Below, in pieces: positions 43,893 through 52,240 of a stretch of 64,000 nt of DNA. How positions within the stretch are numbered: the first letter of the stretch is position 1; each line of letters begins with the position of its first letter. The notes under the pieces are model-generated. The model had not been told where the DNA came from. It was given only the letters and a program-made list of their open reading frames with translations, and made no database searches. Origin of the DNA: Macrococcoides goetzii (GTDB lineage: Bacteria; Bacillota; Bacilli; Staphylococcales; Staphylococcaceae); contig NZ_MJBI02000003.1 of NCBI RefSeq assembly GCF_002742385.2, positions 186,001 to 250,000 of the forward strand, given 5' to 3'. The position numbers were made by a program, and so were the translations under genes.

Positions 43893-45035
43893 TTATTTCA
43901 AATAGGTAATCTTGCGCCAAATCCATTCGAGAGGGCCCTGTTTAAACTTTTTGAAATAAATACTTGTAAAAATCATCTGGAACAATACGATTGCAAGTGC
44001 AACAAGATATACTTGTGCAATTGATAATTGACCATATTGTCTAAATACATAAAATACGATGAACATTAATAAACTCTGCATAATATATAATGTAAAGCTC
44101 ATCTTCCCCATACGTTGAAATGGCTCAAATAATTTCTTTACTGCTGGATACTCGCACAGTAACGTGACCCATATAATGTAGCTTATAGATAACAATCCCC
44201 CACCATAATAAATAAAATCATAAGAAGCCATCGCATTGATCTCATAAGCTATCATTAAATATTTCAAAATAATGCCTACAAATGCAAAGACAAATGAAAT
44301 CACGAGCATTGTAACTTTATGTTCAGTAATTTCTTTTAAAAGATTCGCACGTTTCACATACATCCCTAATAATATAAAAGGCATGATCGTTAAGAAATAA
44401 CTCAATGTTGTACCAGGATTTATAATTGCAAAACCCTGGTAGAAGAAATCACTATTATATTGAACAATATTGCTTAATTTACCGCTCGACATCACTTTAA
44501 TCCATTCATTTTGTGAAGTTTCAAAACTTACGAGTTCTTTACCGAAGAAATCCGGTTGCATAAATATCGCAAACATACTCGGTAATGCTCTCATCATATT
44601 TAATACAATTAATATCATTGCTGTGATGAGCGTAATAATATTTGGAAACAGTAAAAATATTATTGCAGCAAGTCCTATGACAGCATAGACATTTAAAATA
44701 TCGCCATAGAACAAGAAGAAACCATGTAAAAGTCCAAATACGAGTAATGCTGCCATCCTTCTATATAACACTGGAATAAAGTTACCACCACGACCTTTAA
44801 TATTTTCGGCCATTATGGCTAAACCGAAGCCAAATAAAAACGCGAATATCGGATAAAATGAGTTATGAATAAAAATAATATTTAACTTATATAACCACTG
44901 ATCAAGCGGCGATTTAAAATACACTAAAGGATTCGTATAAACTTCATTCATATGGAAGCCCACGATATTCATAAATAATATCCCGATAATACTCATACCT
45001 CGAAGTATATCAAGGCTATCGATACGCTTATTCAT
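43893..45035 (-). CDS. DUF418 family membrane protein (YeiB-like)
   Basis: A 380-residue protein with about ten helices. It starts [20 protein letters not shown], the DUF418/acyltransferase-3-like N-terminus, and the C-terminal DUF418 domain has [20 protein letters not shown] and [12 protein letters not shown]. Members are suspected surface-polymer acyltransferases, but none in this clade is proven to my knowledge. Its start overlaps the PhnA-like gene's stop by eight bases, suggesting coupling. Confidence 0.88.
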   Translation of the reverse strand: MNKRIDSLDILRGMSIIGILFMNIVGFHMNEVYTNPLVYFKSPLDQWLYKLNIIFIHNSFYPIFAFLFGFGLAIMAENIKGRGGNFIPVLYRRMAALLVFGLLHGFFLFYGDILNVYAVIGLAAIIFLLFPNIITLITAMILIVLNMMRALPSMFAIFMQPDFFGKELVSFETSQNEWIKVMSSGKLSNIVQYNSDFFYQGFAIINPGTTLSYFLTIMPFILLGMYVKRANLLKEITEHKVTMLVISFVFAFVGIILKYLMIAYEINAMASYDFIYYGGGLLSISYIIWVTLLCEYPAVKKLFEPFQRMGKMSFTLYIMQSLLMFIVFYVFRQYGQLSIAQVYLVALAIVLFQMIFTSIYFKKFKQGPLEWIWRKITYLK

Positions 45036-45369
45036 TTAACTTTTTCACAACTTCACTTTTTAAGTTTAACTGACCAAAGCCATCCACTTTACCATCAATG
45101 TCATGACCATTTTCTGGTTCGATAATACGGATACTTTTTACTTTCGTACCTTTCTTAATGACGGATGAAGTCCCTTTAACCTTTAAATCTTTTATAATAG
45201 TAGCACTATCTCCATCATTTAAAATATTTCCTACACTATCCTTTATAACCGCTGTCTCTTCAACTTCAGGATTAATCGGCCATTCATGTGCGCACATTGG
45301 ACATACATAATTTAAGCCATCCTCGTATGTATATTCTGAACCACATTTCGGACAATTTGGTAAACTCAT
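45028..45369 (-). CDS. PhnA-like (YjdM) zinc-ribbon protein
   Basis: A 113-residue protein with an N-terminal zinc ribbon ([10 protein letters not shown] at 6-15, CPMCAHEW at 23-30) and the C-terminal KOW-like PhnA domain ([20 protein letters not shown]). Named after phosphonate use, but the role in most bacteria is unknown. Coexpressed with DUF418 downstream. ATG 45369 behind AGGAGG. Confidence 0.9.
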   Translation of the reverse strand: MSLPNCPKCGSEYTYEDGLNYVCPMCAHEWPINPEVEETAVIKDSVGNILNDGDSATIIKDLKVKGTSSVIKKGTKVKSIRIIEPENGHDIDGKVDGFGQLNLKSEVVKKLNE

Positions 45370-45383
45370 TATTTTTCCTCCTA

Positions 45384-45899
45384 TTAATTAACGTATGGTA
45401 TACCTTCAATAACTAATAATTCTATCTTCATATCTAAACCACCACTGAAACCAGTGAGCTTACCGCTCTTTCCAATTACACGATGGCAAGGTACTACAAT
45501 CATAACAGGATTTGCACCAATTGCACCACCGACAGCACGAATCGCTTTCGGGTTATCAATCATCTCACTGATATCACTGTAACTTCTTGATTCACCGAAT
45601 GGAATTTGTAGCAATGCATCCCAGATTGATTTCTGAAATTCAGTACCATGCAGATCAAGCGGCCAGTTAAAGTGCTTTAACTCACCTTGAAAATAACGTT
45701 CGATATCTCTTATATACTCATTATTTTTCTCATCAGCAGGGTAACCTGTTACACGCTCTGCATCAGGAATAAATCGCTTGATATGATGATCAACATATTC
45801 TGTCGTGTCATCATTTGCAAAGAAGATAACACCTAAGTCGCTTGATGCTAATACGTAACCGCGTTCATTAATATCAAACTGACTAATATAAATATTCAT
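45384..45899 (-). CDS. ogt: Methylated-DNA--protein-cysteine methyltransferase
   Basis: A 171-residue DNA repair protein that removes O6-methyl groups from guanine onto its own cysteine. The active site is [20 protein letters not shown] (Cys near 138), and the DNA-binding helix-turn-helix contains [20 protein letters not shown]. The N-terminal Ogt-type ribonuclease-like domain is present. It directly follows the GNAT gene at 45901 on the opposite side of a one-base gap, suggesting one transcript. Confidence 0.95.
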   Translation of the reverse strand: MNIYISQFDINERGYVLASSDLGVIFFANDDTTEYVDHHIKRFIPDAERVTGYPADEKNNEYIRDIERYFQGELKHFNWPLDLHGTEFQKSIWDALLQIPFGESRSYSDISEMIDNPKAIRAVGGAIGANPVMIVVPCHRVIGKSGKLTGFSGGLDMKIELLVIEGIPYVN

Positions 45900-45900
45900 A

Positions 45901-46362
45901 TTACGCTCCTTTTAACGGTGAATTCGAACCAAAAGCAGGACGCTCCATATCAACATGTGGAATTAAATCGACAAAGTAGACGTCAGATACTGTGTTAAAT
46001 CCGAAACTACCGTAAAATCTTTCTAAATGTGCCTGGCCTTGGAGATGCATGTTTAAATAATGATGATGTGTATCAATATATTGTAACGCCTGATTCAATA
46101 GTTCTTTAGCAAGACCCGTACCACGGAAATCAGGATGCACGATAACACGACCAATATGCACCGTATCCGCTTCAGGAATAATTCGCGCATACGCAGCAAT
46201 TACACCATCAACCTCTTTATACATATGTACGCATGATAAATCCTTCTCATCGATTTCTTCATAATAGCACTGCTGCTCTACGATAAAAGTATCTACCCTA
46301 AGTTTATATATCTTGTAAATCTCCAAAGGTTTAAGCTCTTCGTATAATTTATAATGCCACAT
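45901..46362 (-). CDS. GNAT-family N-acetyltransferase (ElaA-like)
   Basis: A 153-residue acetyltransferase. It starts MWHYKLYEELKPLEIYKIYK, like ElaA, and has the acetyl-CoA loop HPDFRGTGLAKELLNQAL (about 75-92) and FYGSFGFNTVSDVYFVD. Ribosome site AAGGGG nine bases from ATG 46362; an in-frame TTG lies too close. One base from ogt, so probably coexpressed. Substrate unknown. Confidence 0.85.
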   Translation of the reverse strand: MWHYKLYEELKPLEIYKIYKLRVDTFIVEQQCYYEEIDEKDLSCVHMYKEVDGVIAAYARIIPEADTVHIGRVIVHPDFRGTGLAKELLNQALQYIDTHHHYLNMHLQGQAHLERFYGSFGFNTVSDVYFVDLIPHVDMERPAFGSNSPLKGA

Positions 46363-46432
46363 ATCCCTCAACCCCTTTATATGTTTATTTGATTGTATTA
46401 TAAGGAAAGAAAATAATAAAGTTTAAATAGAA

Positions 46433-46590
46433 AAAGTCCGATAATTTTAGTATATCGGACTTGTTTTTTGAATTTACTCGATTATGGTGTACGTCTTGTC
46501 CGATTTAAGTCATATATCGGACTTGTTTTTTGAATTTACGCGATTATGGTGTGCGTCTTGTCCGATTTAAGTCATATATCGGACTTGTTT
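46433..46590. repeat. Three tandem 62-bp hairpin units (family B)
   Basis: Hairpins with arms GTCCGA and TCGGAC start at 46436, 46498 and 46560, 62 bp apart, each followed by CTTGTTTTT. Units 2 and 3 share the hairpin GTCCGATTTAAGTCATATATC plus GGAC and nearly the same linker, differing at two bases. The arms are the same as family A at 10291, 36 kb away, but the linkers differ completely. The T run is on the plus strand although both flanking genes read on the minus strand. Confidence 0.92.
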
Positions 46591-46598
46591 TTCCCATT

Positions 46599-47024
46599 TT
46601 AAGACTTTGCGTTCTTATATAATAAAAAACCTATCCCATAAATGAAAAATACCAAACATAAAACGATTGAAAATGACATGACCGAAAACATTTCTATTCT
46701 CATTGCGATAGCGTATAAAATAAATGCGATTGGTACATAAAATAATAATATAGGCAGCATTAACGAGTTATATTGATTTGCAATTAATTCGTCTCTCTCA
46801 TCAGTAATCTTAGTATCTAGACCACCAGGATTCTTCTTATACTGAATATAAAACATGACACCCCATCCAATAAAAGCTCCTAAAAGTGATGGCCAATATT
46901 GTTCTATATTATATAATTGATCTGGTCTTTTGAAATAGTTGATGAACATCGTTGTAAGTACCAATATTACAAGATACAAAAGAAAATAATGAATCTGTTT
47001 ACGAAGCGTAATACCTTTTTTCAT
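46599..47024 (-). CDS. Membrane protein of an XRE-linked module
   Basis: A 141-residue protein with four hydrophobic helices (about 12-30, 42-58, 85-103, 108-130) and a cytosolic loop containing the sequence GLDTKITDERDELIANQYNS, which is a common feature of membrane proteins encoded next to small XRE regulators. No catalytic motif. It starts two bases after the regulator gene ends, with GGAGGAGG before ATG 47024, so the pair is one transcript. Function unknown; an immunity-like or stress role is a guess. Confidence 0.75.
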   Translation of the reverse strand: MKKGITLRKQIHYFLLYLVILVLTTMFINYFKRPDQLYNIEQYWPSLLGAFIGWGVMFYIQYKKNPGGLDTKITDERDELIANQYNSLMLPILLFYVPIAFILYAIAMRIEMFSVMSFSIVLCLVFFIYGIGFLLYKNAKS

Positions 47025-47025
47025 T

Positions 47026-47235
47026 TTAATCCTCCTCCAGTTTAAATAGCGCATCAATTGGTACATCGAAGTACTGCATAAGCTTTAAAGCAAGTTCTAA
47101 ACTTGGATTATACTTATGATTTTCTATTGCGTTAATCGTTTGGCGTGTAATATCTAGATCCTTGGCCATTTGAACCTGAGAAATATTACGTGACGTCCGA
47201 TGTTCTTTAATATAATTGATAACGATGGTGATCAC
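47026..47235 (-). CDS. XRE-family small transcriptional regulator
   Basis: A 69-residue protein that is nearly all helix-turn-helix: NISQVQMAKDLDITRQTINA (about 17-36), then ENHKYNPSLELALKLMQYF, ending KLEED. This matches the small YvaO/SgrR-like XRE regulators that control one membrane-protein partner. The start is uncertain: GTG 47235 is the only upstream start, but the likely ribosome site AGGTGA overlaps it. Two identical operators lie directly upstream. Confidence 0.88.
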   Translation of the reverse strand: MITIVINYIKEHRTSRNISQVQMAKDLDITRQTINAIENHKYNPSLELALKLMQYFDVPIDALFKLEED

Positions 47236-47244
47236 CTACTTAAG

Positions 47245-47306
47245 TGTAAAGATATCTTTACAGATAATATACAATAATTAACATCATATGTAAAGATATC
47301 TTTACA
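47245..47306. promoter_or_regulatory. Twin identical operators upstream of the XRE gene
   Basis: The 18-bp perfect palindrome TGTAAAGATATCTTTACA occurs at 47245-47262 and again at 47289-47306, 44 bp centre to centre. They bracket the presumed promoter and suggest cooperative autorepression by the XRE protein. Confidence 0.85.
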
Positions 47307-47322
47307 CAAATTTTCCAAAAAA

Positions 47323-47352
47323 AATATCCCTCACTAATATTCAAGTGAGAGA
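47323..47352 (-). terminator. Terminator of the first NlpC/P60 gene
   Basis: Arms ATCTCTCACTTGAA and the partly complementary TAGTGAGGGATAT form a stem (CTCTCACT/AGTGAGGG core), followed on the minus strand by ATTTTTTTTGG. Confidence 0.72.
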
Positions 47353-47378
47353 TAATTGAAATTAATATTAAGTTCTAA

Positions 47379-48023
47379 TTAGAATCTGTAGTATCCATCA
47401 ACTGATCCTGAGATGTATGATACTGCACGTTGACCGATTCCTGCTGATGGGTTTAAAGCATCAACCATTTGTCCACCACCGATATAAACTCCTACGTGGC
47501 TGTAGTTGTTGAAGAATACTAAGTCACCTGGTTGTGGATTTGATACTTGTGTACCAGCTGCTGCTTGAGCATAAGTTGTACGTGGAATTGATTTACCCAT
47601 TGCTGCTAATACTTGTTGTGCAAATGATGAACAGTCAACTGCTGATGCAGAGTTTGCACCATATACATATGATTTTCCTGCTGCAATTGATAATGCTACT
47701 GAAGCTACATCATTATTTACAGCTACTGAAGTTGGTGCTTTTTGTACTACTCGTGTGCTTTCAGTTACTGCGCTTGTAGAAATGTTTGAAATTGTATTAT
47801 TTGTGTTATAAGTATTAAAAGTGTTATTTACTGTTGATGTTTGTGCAACTGGTGCATCGTAAGTGTTTGTAGGTGCAGAGTATGTTGATGTTTGAACTGG
47901 TGCTGAATATGTAGAAGTTGTAGAGATATCAGTTCTTAGTTCTGCTGCTGCATCTGCTGAATTCGTCGGTGCTAATGTTGCTACTGTCGCTGCTGTCGTT
48001 AATGTTAATAAAGTTTTCTTCAT
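47379..48023 (-). CDS. Secreted NlpC/P60 endopeptidase with Ser/Thr-rich stalk
   Basis: A 214-residue exported cell-wall peptidase. A signal peptide (residues 1-25, ending ADAA) is followed by about 75 residues rich in Thr, Ser, Asn and Tyr with repeated STYSAP, then the C40 catalytic domain from about 105: DCSSFAQQVLAAMGK (catalytic Cys), SHVGVYIGGG (His) and the third polar residue in MVDALNP. It cuts stem peptides, as the CHAP/SsaA-like staphylococcal proteins do. Paralogous to the gene at 49311. A WalR-like site lies upstream, and it has its own terminator. Confidence 0.9.
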   Translation of the reverse strand: MKKTLLTLTTAATVATLAPTNSADAAAELRTDISTTSTYSAPVQTSTYSAPTNTYDAPVAQTSTVNNTFNTYNTNNTISNISTSAVTESTRVVQKAPTSVAVNNDVASVALSIAAGKSYVYGANSASAVDCSSFAQQVLAAMGKSIPRTTYAQAAAGTQVSNPQPGDLVFFNNYSHVGVYIGGGQMVDALNPSAGIGQRAVSYISGSVDGYYRF

Positions 48024-48172
48024 AATGTTTAATTCCTCCAAGAATTGTTTATATATTAGTATAGTATTTAATTAAATGATTTAATTCGTGATTTTGTCGA
48101 ACTCGATACAAAATTTCAACTCGTCGTAATCACATGTCCAACTATAACATGGATAAACATGAAAAAGTGCGA

Positions 48173-48189
48173 TGTAAATGTTTTGTTAA
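48173..48189 (+). promoter_or_regulatory. WalR-like binding site
   Basis: TGTAAATGTTTTGTTAA matches TGTWAH-N5-TGTWAH exactly. It lies about 150 bp upstream of the first NlpC/P60 gene. WalKR controls cell-wall hydrolase genes in staphylococci through this motif. Confidence 0.6.
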
Positions 48190-48322
48190 CGAAGTGATAT
48201 AATTTTTCAAACCTTGTAATATTATTAACTTTGTCGAAAATCCCATACCTATAGTATAGAAAGAAGCTATTTAAATATAGAATTTGTAAACTTTATCCAA
48301 GAATATTACGAAACTTTAATTC

Positions 48323-48362
48323 AAAAAAGCGCACTGTAACATTGTTGTTACAGTACGCTTTT
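48323..48362 (-). terminator. Terminator of the GNAT gene at 48445
   Basis: Stem AAAGCGCACTGTAAC/GTTACAGTACGCTTT with one mismatch and an ATTGTT loop; T run on both sides. Confidence 0.85.
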
Positions 48363-48444
48363 ACACGTTTCTTGTATCATTACTTATTACATTAATATTC
48401 TAGACCCTATTATTTAGTTCAAAGTTTATCAGATTTTCTTACAT

Positions 48445-48948
48445 TTACTGAAATGCTTCTGCATAAATAACAGTTCCTTGTATACCTTTTTCTTTAACTT
48501 CTTCTGATGCTCTTACCATAAATACATCATCTGGCACTTCAAACGGGGCTTTAATATGATAAGTTGATGCTTTTATAAAACCAAATTTAGTGTAATAACT
48601 AGGATGACCTAATATTACGACGGGAACTGATAACGGGATCTTTGATAATGTATAATGCATCAAAGCAGTCCCTATACCTTGTTTTTGATAATCAGGATGA
48701 ACTGATAATGGTGCCATCGCCAAACCATCATATTCATCTATTTTTATTTTTGAGTACATAATATGTCCAACTATCTTATTATCTATTGTTGATACTAATG
48801 TTAATTCTGGTATATAACTATCTGATTGCATTAATTCTTCAACCAATGTATGTTCCTGATTATCACTCATCGGTTCATTTTCAAAGGCTAGTTCTGTTGT
48901 ATACATGATATCTTTTAAATCTTGCAAAGTAGCCTGTCTTATTTTCAT
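48445..48948 (-). CDS. GNAT-family N-acetyltransferase
   Basis: A 167-residue acetyltransferase similar to YhbS-type proteins. The N-terminus reads MKIRQATLQDLKDIMYTTEL, the acetyl-CoA loop is VHPDYQKQGIGTALMHYTL (about 93-111), and the C-terminus has FGFIKASTYHIKAPFEVPDD. Adjacent to the small membrane protein at 48953 (four bases), so likely coexpressed. Substrate unknown. Confidence 0.85.
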   Translation of the reverse strand: MKIRQATLQDLKDIMYTTELAFENEPMSDNQEHTLVEELMQSDSYIPELTLVSTIDNKIVGHIMYSKIKIDEYDGLAMAPLSVHPDYQKQGIGTALMHYTLSKIPLSVPVVILGHPSYYTKFGFIKASTYHIKAPFEVPDDVFMVRASEEVKEKGIQGTVIYAEAFQ

Positions 48949-48952
48949 ATTA

Positions 48953-49219
48953 TTACTTCCTATACTTTTTATTTAATACGATCAAAATAATAATCATTGT
49001 AAAAGGCATAATAAATTCATATTGTGGTGCTGTCATACGTGTAATACATGAAATAGCTGCAAATATTATAAATGTATACCCCATATACAAATATAACTTT
49101 CTATAATTCTCTTTTTTGTATTTCGTATTCACATTCGCATTAACAATTTGTTTACTGAGATATATCAAATATCCTCCCATCGCTAACATTAATATGTACA
49201 TTAAATAATTTAAAATCAT
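48953..49219 (-). CDS. Small hypothetical membrane protein
   Basis: An 88-residue protein with three hydrophobic helices (about 4-22, 44-62, 67-84) and a basic loop KYKKENYRKL. Ribosome site GGAGAT before ATG 49219. I do not recognise a family. It precedes the GNAT gene in the same transcript. Confidence 0.65.
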   Translation of the reverse strand: MILNYLMYILMLAMGGYLIYLSKQIVNANVNTKYKKENYRKLYLYMGYTFIIFAAISCITRMTAPQYEFIMPFTMIIILIVLNKKYRK

Positions 49220-49262
49220 TGTGAAAATCTCCTTTCCTTCTATTATAATGCAATAATTTTAT

Positions 49263-49296
49263 ATAACAAAAAATACACCACATTACGTGATGTATT
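49263..49296 (-). terminator. Terminator of the second NlpC/P60 gene
   Basis: AAAATACA(T)CAC/GTG(G)TGTATTTT around GTAAT, with A/T runs on both sides. Confidence 0.8.
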
Positions 49297-49310
49297 TTAA
49301 ACATAAGTTA

Positions 49311-49766
49311 TTAGAATCTGTAATATCCTGTAACTGTTCCGTAGAATCCTCTGATTGAACGTTCACCAACACCAGCTCTAGGGTTAAGTGCGTCAACCAT
49401 ACGTCCGTTACCGATGTAAACTCCTACGTGGCTTCCACCGTTGAAGTAAACTAAATCACCAGGTCTTGGATTGTAAACACGTTTCCCTGCTGCCATTTGT
49501 GCATAAGTTGTACGAGGGATTGATTTGCCCATTGCACGCATAACTTGTTGTGCAAAAGCTGAACAATCTACTGCGTAACGGTTGTTTGCACCGTATACGT
49601 ATACTCTGTTCGCTGCGATTGAACGTGCTACTGATGCTACATTATATGAATTGTATTTTTTGTATTTTTTATAAGTTGTCTTTTTAGTTGCTGCGTCTGC
49701 GTCATGCGTTGGTACCGATGTGAATACTACTGCTGATGTAACTGCTGCTAATAATAATTTTTTCAT
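49311..49766 (-). CDS. Secreted NlpC/P60 endopeptidase (short paralogue)
   Basis: A 151-residue exported C40 peptidase without the Ser/Thr-rich stalk of its paralogue at 47379. Signal peptide residues 1-25 (THDADA), a short Lys/Tyr-rich stretch (KKTTYKKYKKYNSYN), then the catalytic domain with DCSAFAQQVMRAMGK, SHVGVYIGNG and MVDALNP. The catalytic domain is almost the same as the paralogue's, so the two arose by duplication with the two small genes between them. WalR-like site TGTAAT-N5-TGTTAC upstream. Confidence 0.92.
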   Translation of the reverse strand: MKKLLLAAVTSAVVFTSVPTHDADAATKKTTYKKYKKYNSYNVASVARSIAANRVYVYGANNRYAVDCSAFAQQVMRAMGKSIPRTTYAQMAAGKRVYNPRPGDLVYFNGGSHVGVYIGNGRMVDALNPRAGVGERSIRGFYGTVTGYYRF

Positions 49767-49861
49767 TATATATATTTCCTCCAGAATTTTCTTTTATAAG
49801 TTTGATTGTCTGTGTGACTTCTTGAGATAATCATAACACCGTAAATTATCGAAATGTGCAT

Positions 49862-49878
49862 TGTAATAGACTTGTTAC
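49862..49878 (+). promoter_or_regulatory. WalR-like binding site
   Basis: TGTAATAGACTTGTTAC fits TGTWAH-N5-TGTWAH exactly, about 95 bp upstream of the short NlpC/P60 gene. Confidence 0.6.
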
Positions 49879-50069
49879 ATAACTTATACGTTTTATGACA
49901 CAATGTTACAAAATTGCATTAGACTTTGTAACATTCGTAAAAGCCTGATATGACAAGCTTTAATGGCATTTACTAATTAAGATTGATTCATTTTCTGAGA
50001 TTAAATATTACAAAATGTAATATAAATATGATGTTTATTTAGATTGATTTCAATGTCCAAACTGATTTT

Positions 50070-50099
50070 TTGCAATATTTAATTACTATCGTTTATAAT
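50070..50099 (+). promoter_or_regulatory. Putative aldA promoter
   Basis: TTGCAA at 50070-50075 and TATAAT at 50094-50099 with an 18-bp spacer, 50 bp ahead of the aldehyde dehydrogenase start. Confidence 0.55.
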
Positions 50100-50148
50100 T
50101 ATGTAAGCACTATCATTAAAATAACTGTTAAATATGGGAGGAAAAAAC

Positions 50149-51627
50149 ATGAGTAACATATTAAAAGAACAATATGGTTTATTTATTAACGGAGAATTTG
50201 TTGATGCAGAAAACAAAGAAACGTTAGAAGTTAAGAGTCCTGCAACAGGTGAAGTTTTAGCGCATATTGCAAAAGCGACTACAGGAGATGTAGATAAAGC
50301 TGTTAAAGCAGCTGGTGAAGCTTTTAAAACATGGAGACATACAACAAGCACAGAGCGTGCTGCTTTATTAAATAAGATTGCAGATATTATGTATGAAAAT
50401 AAAGATGATTTAGCAATGATCGAATCTATGAACTCTGGTAAAGCGATTCGTGAGTCAGCAAATATCGATATTCCAATGGCTGCCGATCACTTCCGTTACT
50501 TTGCGGGTGTAATTTTAGCAGATGAAGGTACAAATAAAGACTTAGCTGAAAATACTTTAAGTATTATTCGACATGAACCTATCGGTGTTGTCGGGGCAGT
50601 TGTAGCATGGAACTTCCCAATGTTACTTGCTGCTTGGAAACTTGCACCTGCATTAGCTGCTGGTAACGCTGTTGTTATTCAGCCATCTTCATCTACACCA
50701 CTTTCTTTATTACATTTAGCAGAGTTAATTAAAGATGTATTACCTAAAGGTGTATTAAACGTATTAAGTGGTAAAGGTTCAGAATCAGGTGATGCAATCT
50801 TCAATCATGAAGACGTTGCAAAAGTTTCATTCACTGGATCTACTGAAGTTGGTTACGGTGTAGCAAAAGCTGCAGCTGAACGTTTAGTACCTGCTACTTT
50901 AGAGTTAGGTGGTAAATCAGCGAACATTATCTTTGATGACGCTAATATTGAGCAAGCCATTGAAGGTGCACAATTAGGTATTTTATTCAACCAAGGTGAA
51001 GTATGTTCAGCTGGTTCAAGACTTTATGTTCAAGAAGGCATCTATGATGAATTTGTTGGTAAATTAAAAGACGCTTTCGAGAAAATCAATGTCGGTGATC
51101 CATTAGATCCAAACAATCACTACGGTTCTCAAACTGGACAAGCTCAAATCGATAAAATCGAAGAATACATTGAAATTGCGAAGCAAGAAGGATTAAACAT
51201 CGTTACTGGTGGAGAACGTTTAATGGATAATGGACGCGATAAAGGTTTCTTCTTCCCTCCAACAATCATTGAATTCGACGACAACAAATCACGTTTAGTT
51301 CAAGAAGAAATTTTTGGACCAGTAGTTGTTGTTTCTAAATTCAAAACTCAAGAAGAAGTGATCGAGAAAGCAAATGATTCAATCTACGGTTTAGCTGGTG
51401 GTATCTTTACTTCTAACATTAACCGTGCATTACAAGTTGCAAATCAAATGGATACTGGTCGTATCTGGATCAACACTTACAACCAAATTCAAGCTGGCTC
51501 ACCATTCGGTGGATACAAAAAATCAGGTATCGGTCGTGAAACATATAAAGAAACTTTACGTCACTATCAACAAGTTAAAAATCTATACATCGATTATTCT
51601 GATGCAGCAAAAGGTATCTATAAATAA
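50149..51627 (+). CDS. aldA: NAD-dependent aldehyde dehydrogenase
   Basis: A 492-residue aldehyde dehydrogenase. The cofactor region shows [20 protein letters not shown] (near 150) and FTGSTEVG; the catalytic Glu is in LELGGKS (near 260) and the catalytic Cys in [14 protein letters not shown] (near 294). Oxidises aldehydes to acids; matches the staphylococcal AldA group. ATG 50149 follows GGGAGGAAAAAAC; the ATG at 50134 is part of the ribosome site. Codon use is strongly biased toward A/T-ending optimal codons, which suggests high expression. Confidence 0.92.
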   Translation: MSNILKEQYGLFINGEFVDAENKETLEVKSPATGEVLAHIAKATTGDVDKAVKAAGEAFKTWRHTTSTERAALLNKIADIMYENKDDLAMIESMNSGKAIRESANIDIPMAADHFRYFAGVILADEGTNKDLAENTLSIIRHEPIGVVGAVVAWNFPMLLAAWKLAPALAAGNAVVIQPSSSTPLSLLHLAELIKDVLPKGVLNVLSGKGSESGDAIFNHEDVAKVSFTGSTEVGYGVAKAAAERLVPATLELGGKSANIIFDDANIEQAIEGAQLGILFNQGEVCSAGSRLYVQEGIYDEFVGKLKDAFEKINVGDPLDPNNHYGSQTGQAQIDKIEEYIEIAKQEGLNIVTGGERLMDNGRDKGFFFPPTIIEFDDNKSRLVQEEIFGPVVVVSKFKTQEEVIEKANDSIYGLAGGIFTSNINRALQVANQMDTGRIWINTYNQIQAGSPFGGYKKSGIGRETYKETLRHYQQVKNLYIDYSDAAKGIYK

Positions 51628-51640
51628 GTTAGTTTAAAAT

Positions 51641-51678
51641 GAAATGTCCCGCTACAAATTTGTAGCAGGACATTTTTT
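51641..51678. terminator. Bidirectional terminator
   Basis: Stem AAATGTCC(C)GCTACAAA with TTTGTAGC(A)GGACATTT, one mismatch, T6 after it. Serves the convergent aldA and CAP genes. Confidence 0.88.
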
Positions 51679-51682
51679 CATT

Positions 51683-52240
51683 TTATTTAGTAGTAAAGAT
51701 TTGTACAGCGTAATAGTAGTTACGTTGTTTGTTAGTGTCATATGCAACTTTCATTGCGATCGAACTTCTTTTGAAAGTTGGACGTAACATATTTGCTCTA
51801 TGATCTTTAGATTGTTTCCATTGATTAAACATTAACTGCGCTAAATATTTTTCATTCGTTGATGGCGTTTTAGTACTTTTAATGCTACGTTTCATAACAT
51901 TCTCACCTTTAATGATCGGTTGAACAGATTTAGGAAACGCTGTTTTAAAAAGTGTACCATCTGGACGGTAATGAGAGAATACTTTTGTTACTTCTTCTGC
52001 TCTTTTATTCGTACCAGTTTTAATCTTTTTATCGCTGATGTATTTAATAGGCGCAACACCGTTTGCTTTTCTTTCTTTATTGATAAGCTTTAATAACTCA
52101 ACATTCAAACGGTAGTTACTTAATTTGTTACTCGTATTAAATTCTGAATTTGTCGCAGCATCTGCTGATTTTGGAGCAACATAAGATACACCCGAGAATA
52201 GAATTGCACTTGTAAGTGAAACTGATAATAATTTTTTCAT
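51683..52240 (-). CDS. Secreted CAP-domain (SCP/PR1) protein
   Basis: A 185-residue exported protein: signal peptide (residues 1-27, ending ADA), then a CAP domain with LLKLINKERKANGVAPIKY (about 45-63), the FSHYRPDG block and SKDHRANMLRPTFKRSSIAM. The CAP His/Glu residues are partly present. Bacterial CAP proteins are cell-surface or secreted, with roles not well known. Ribosome site AGAGGAG before ATG 52240; a longer in-frame start upstream lacks one. Confidence 0.9.
   Translation of the reverse strand: MKKLLSVSLTSAILFSGVSYVAPKSADAATNSEFNTSNKLSNYRLNVELLKLINKERKANGVAPIKYISDKKIKTGTNKRAEEVTKVFSHYRPDGTLFKTAFPKSVQPIIKGENVMKRSIKSTKTPSTNEKYLAQLMFNQWKQSKDHRANMLRPTFKRSSIAMKVAYDTNKQRNYYYAVQIFTTK

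Larger units (their letters stand above)
48024..48444. other. Intergenic region with WalR-like site
   Basis: About 420 bases without a gene. It holds the leader of the NlpC/P60 gene, with an inverted repeat ATTTTGT/ACAAAAT at 48091-48114, a WalR-type site TGTAAA-N5-TGTTAA at 48173-48189, and a terminator hairpin at 48323-48362. No reading frame with a ribosome site is seen. Confidence 0.6.
49767..50148. other. Divergent intergenic region between NlpC/P60 and aldA
   Basis: About 380 bases. Holds the NlpC/P60 promoter region with a WalR-type site, several AT-rich palindromes (TGTTACAAAATTGCATTAG), and the aldA promoter at 50070-50099. No gene seen. Confidence 0.6.
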
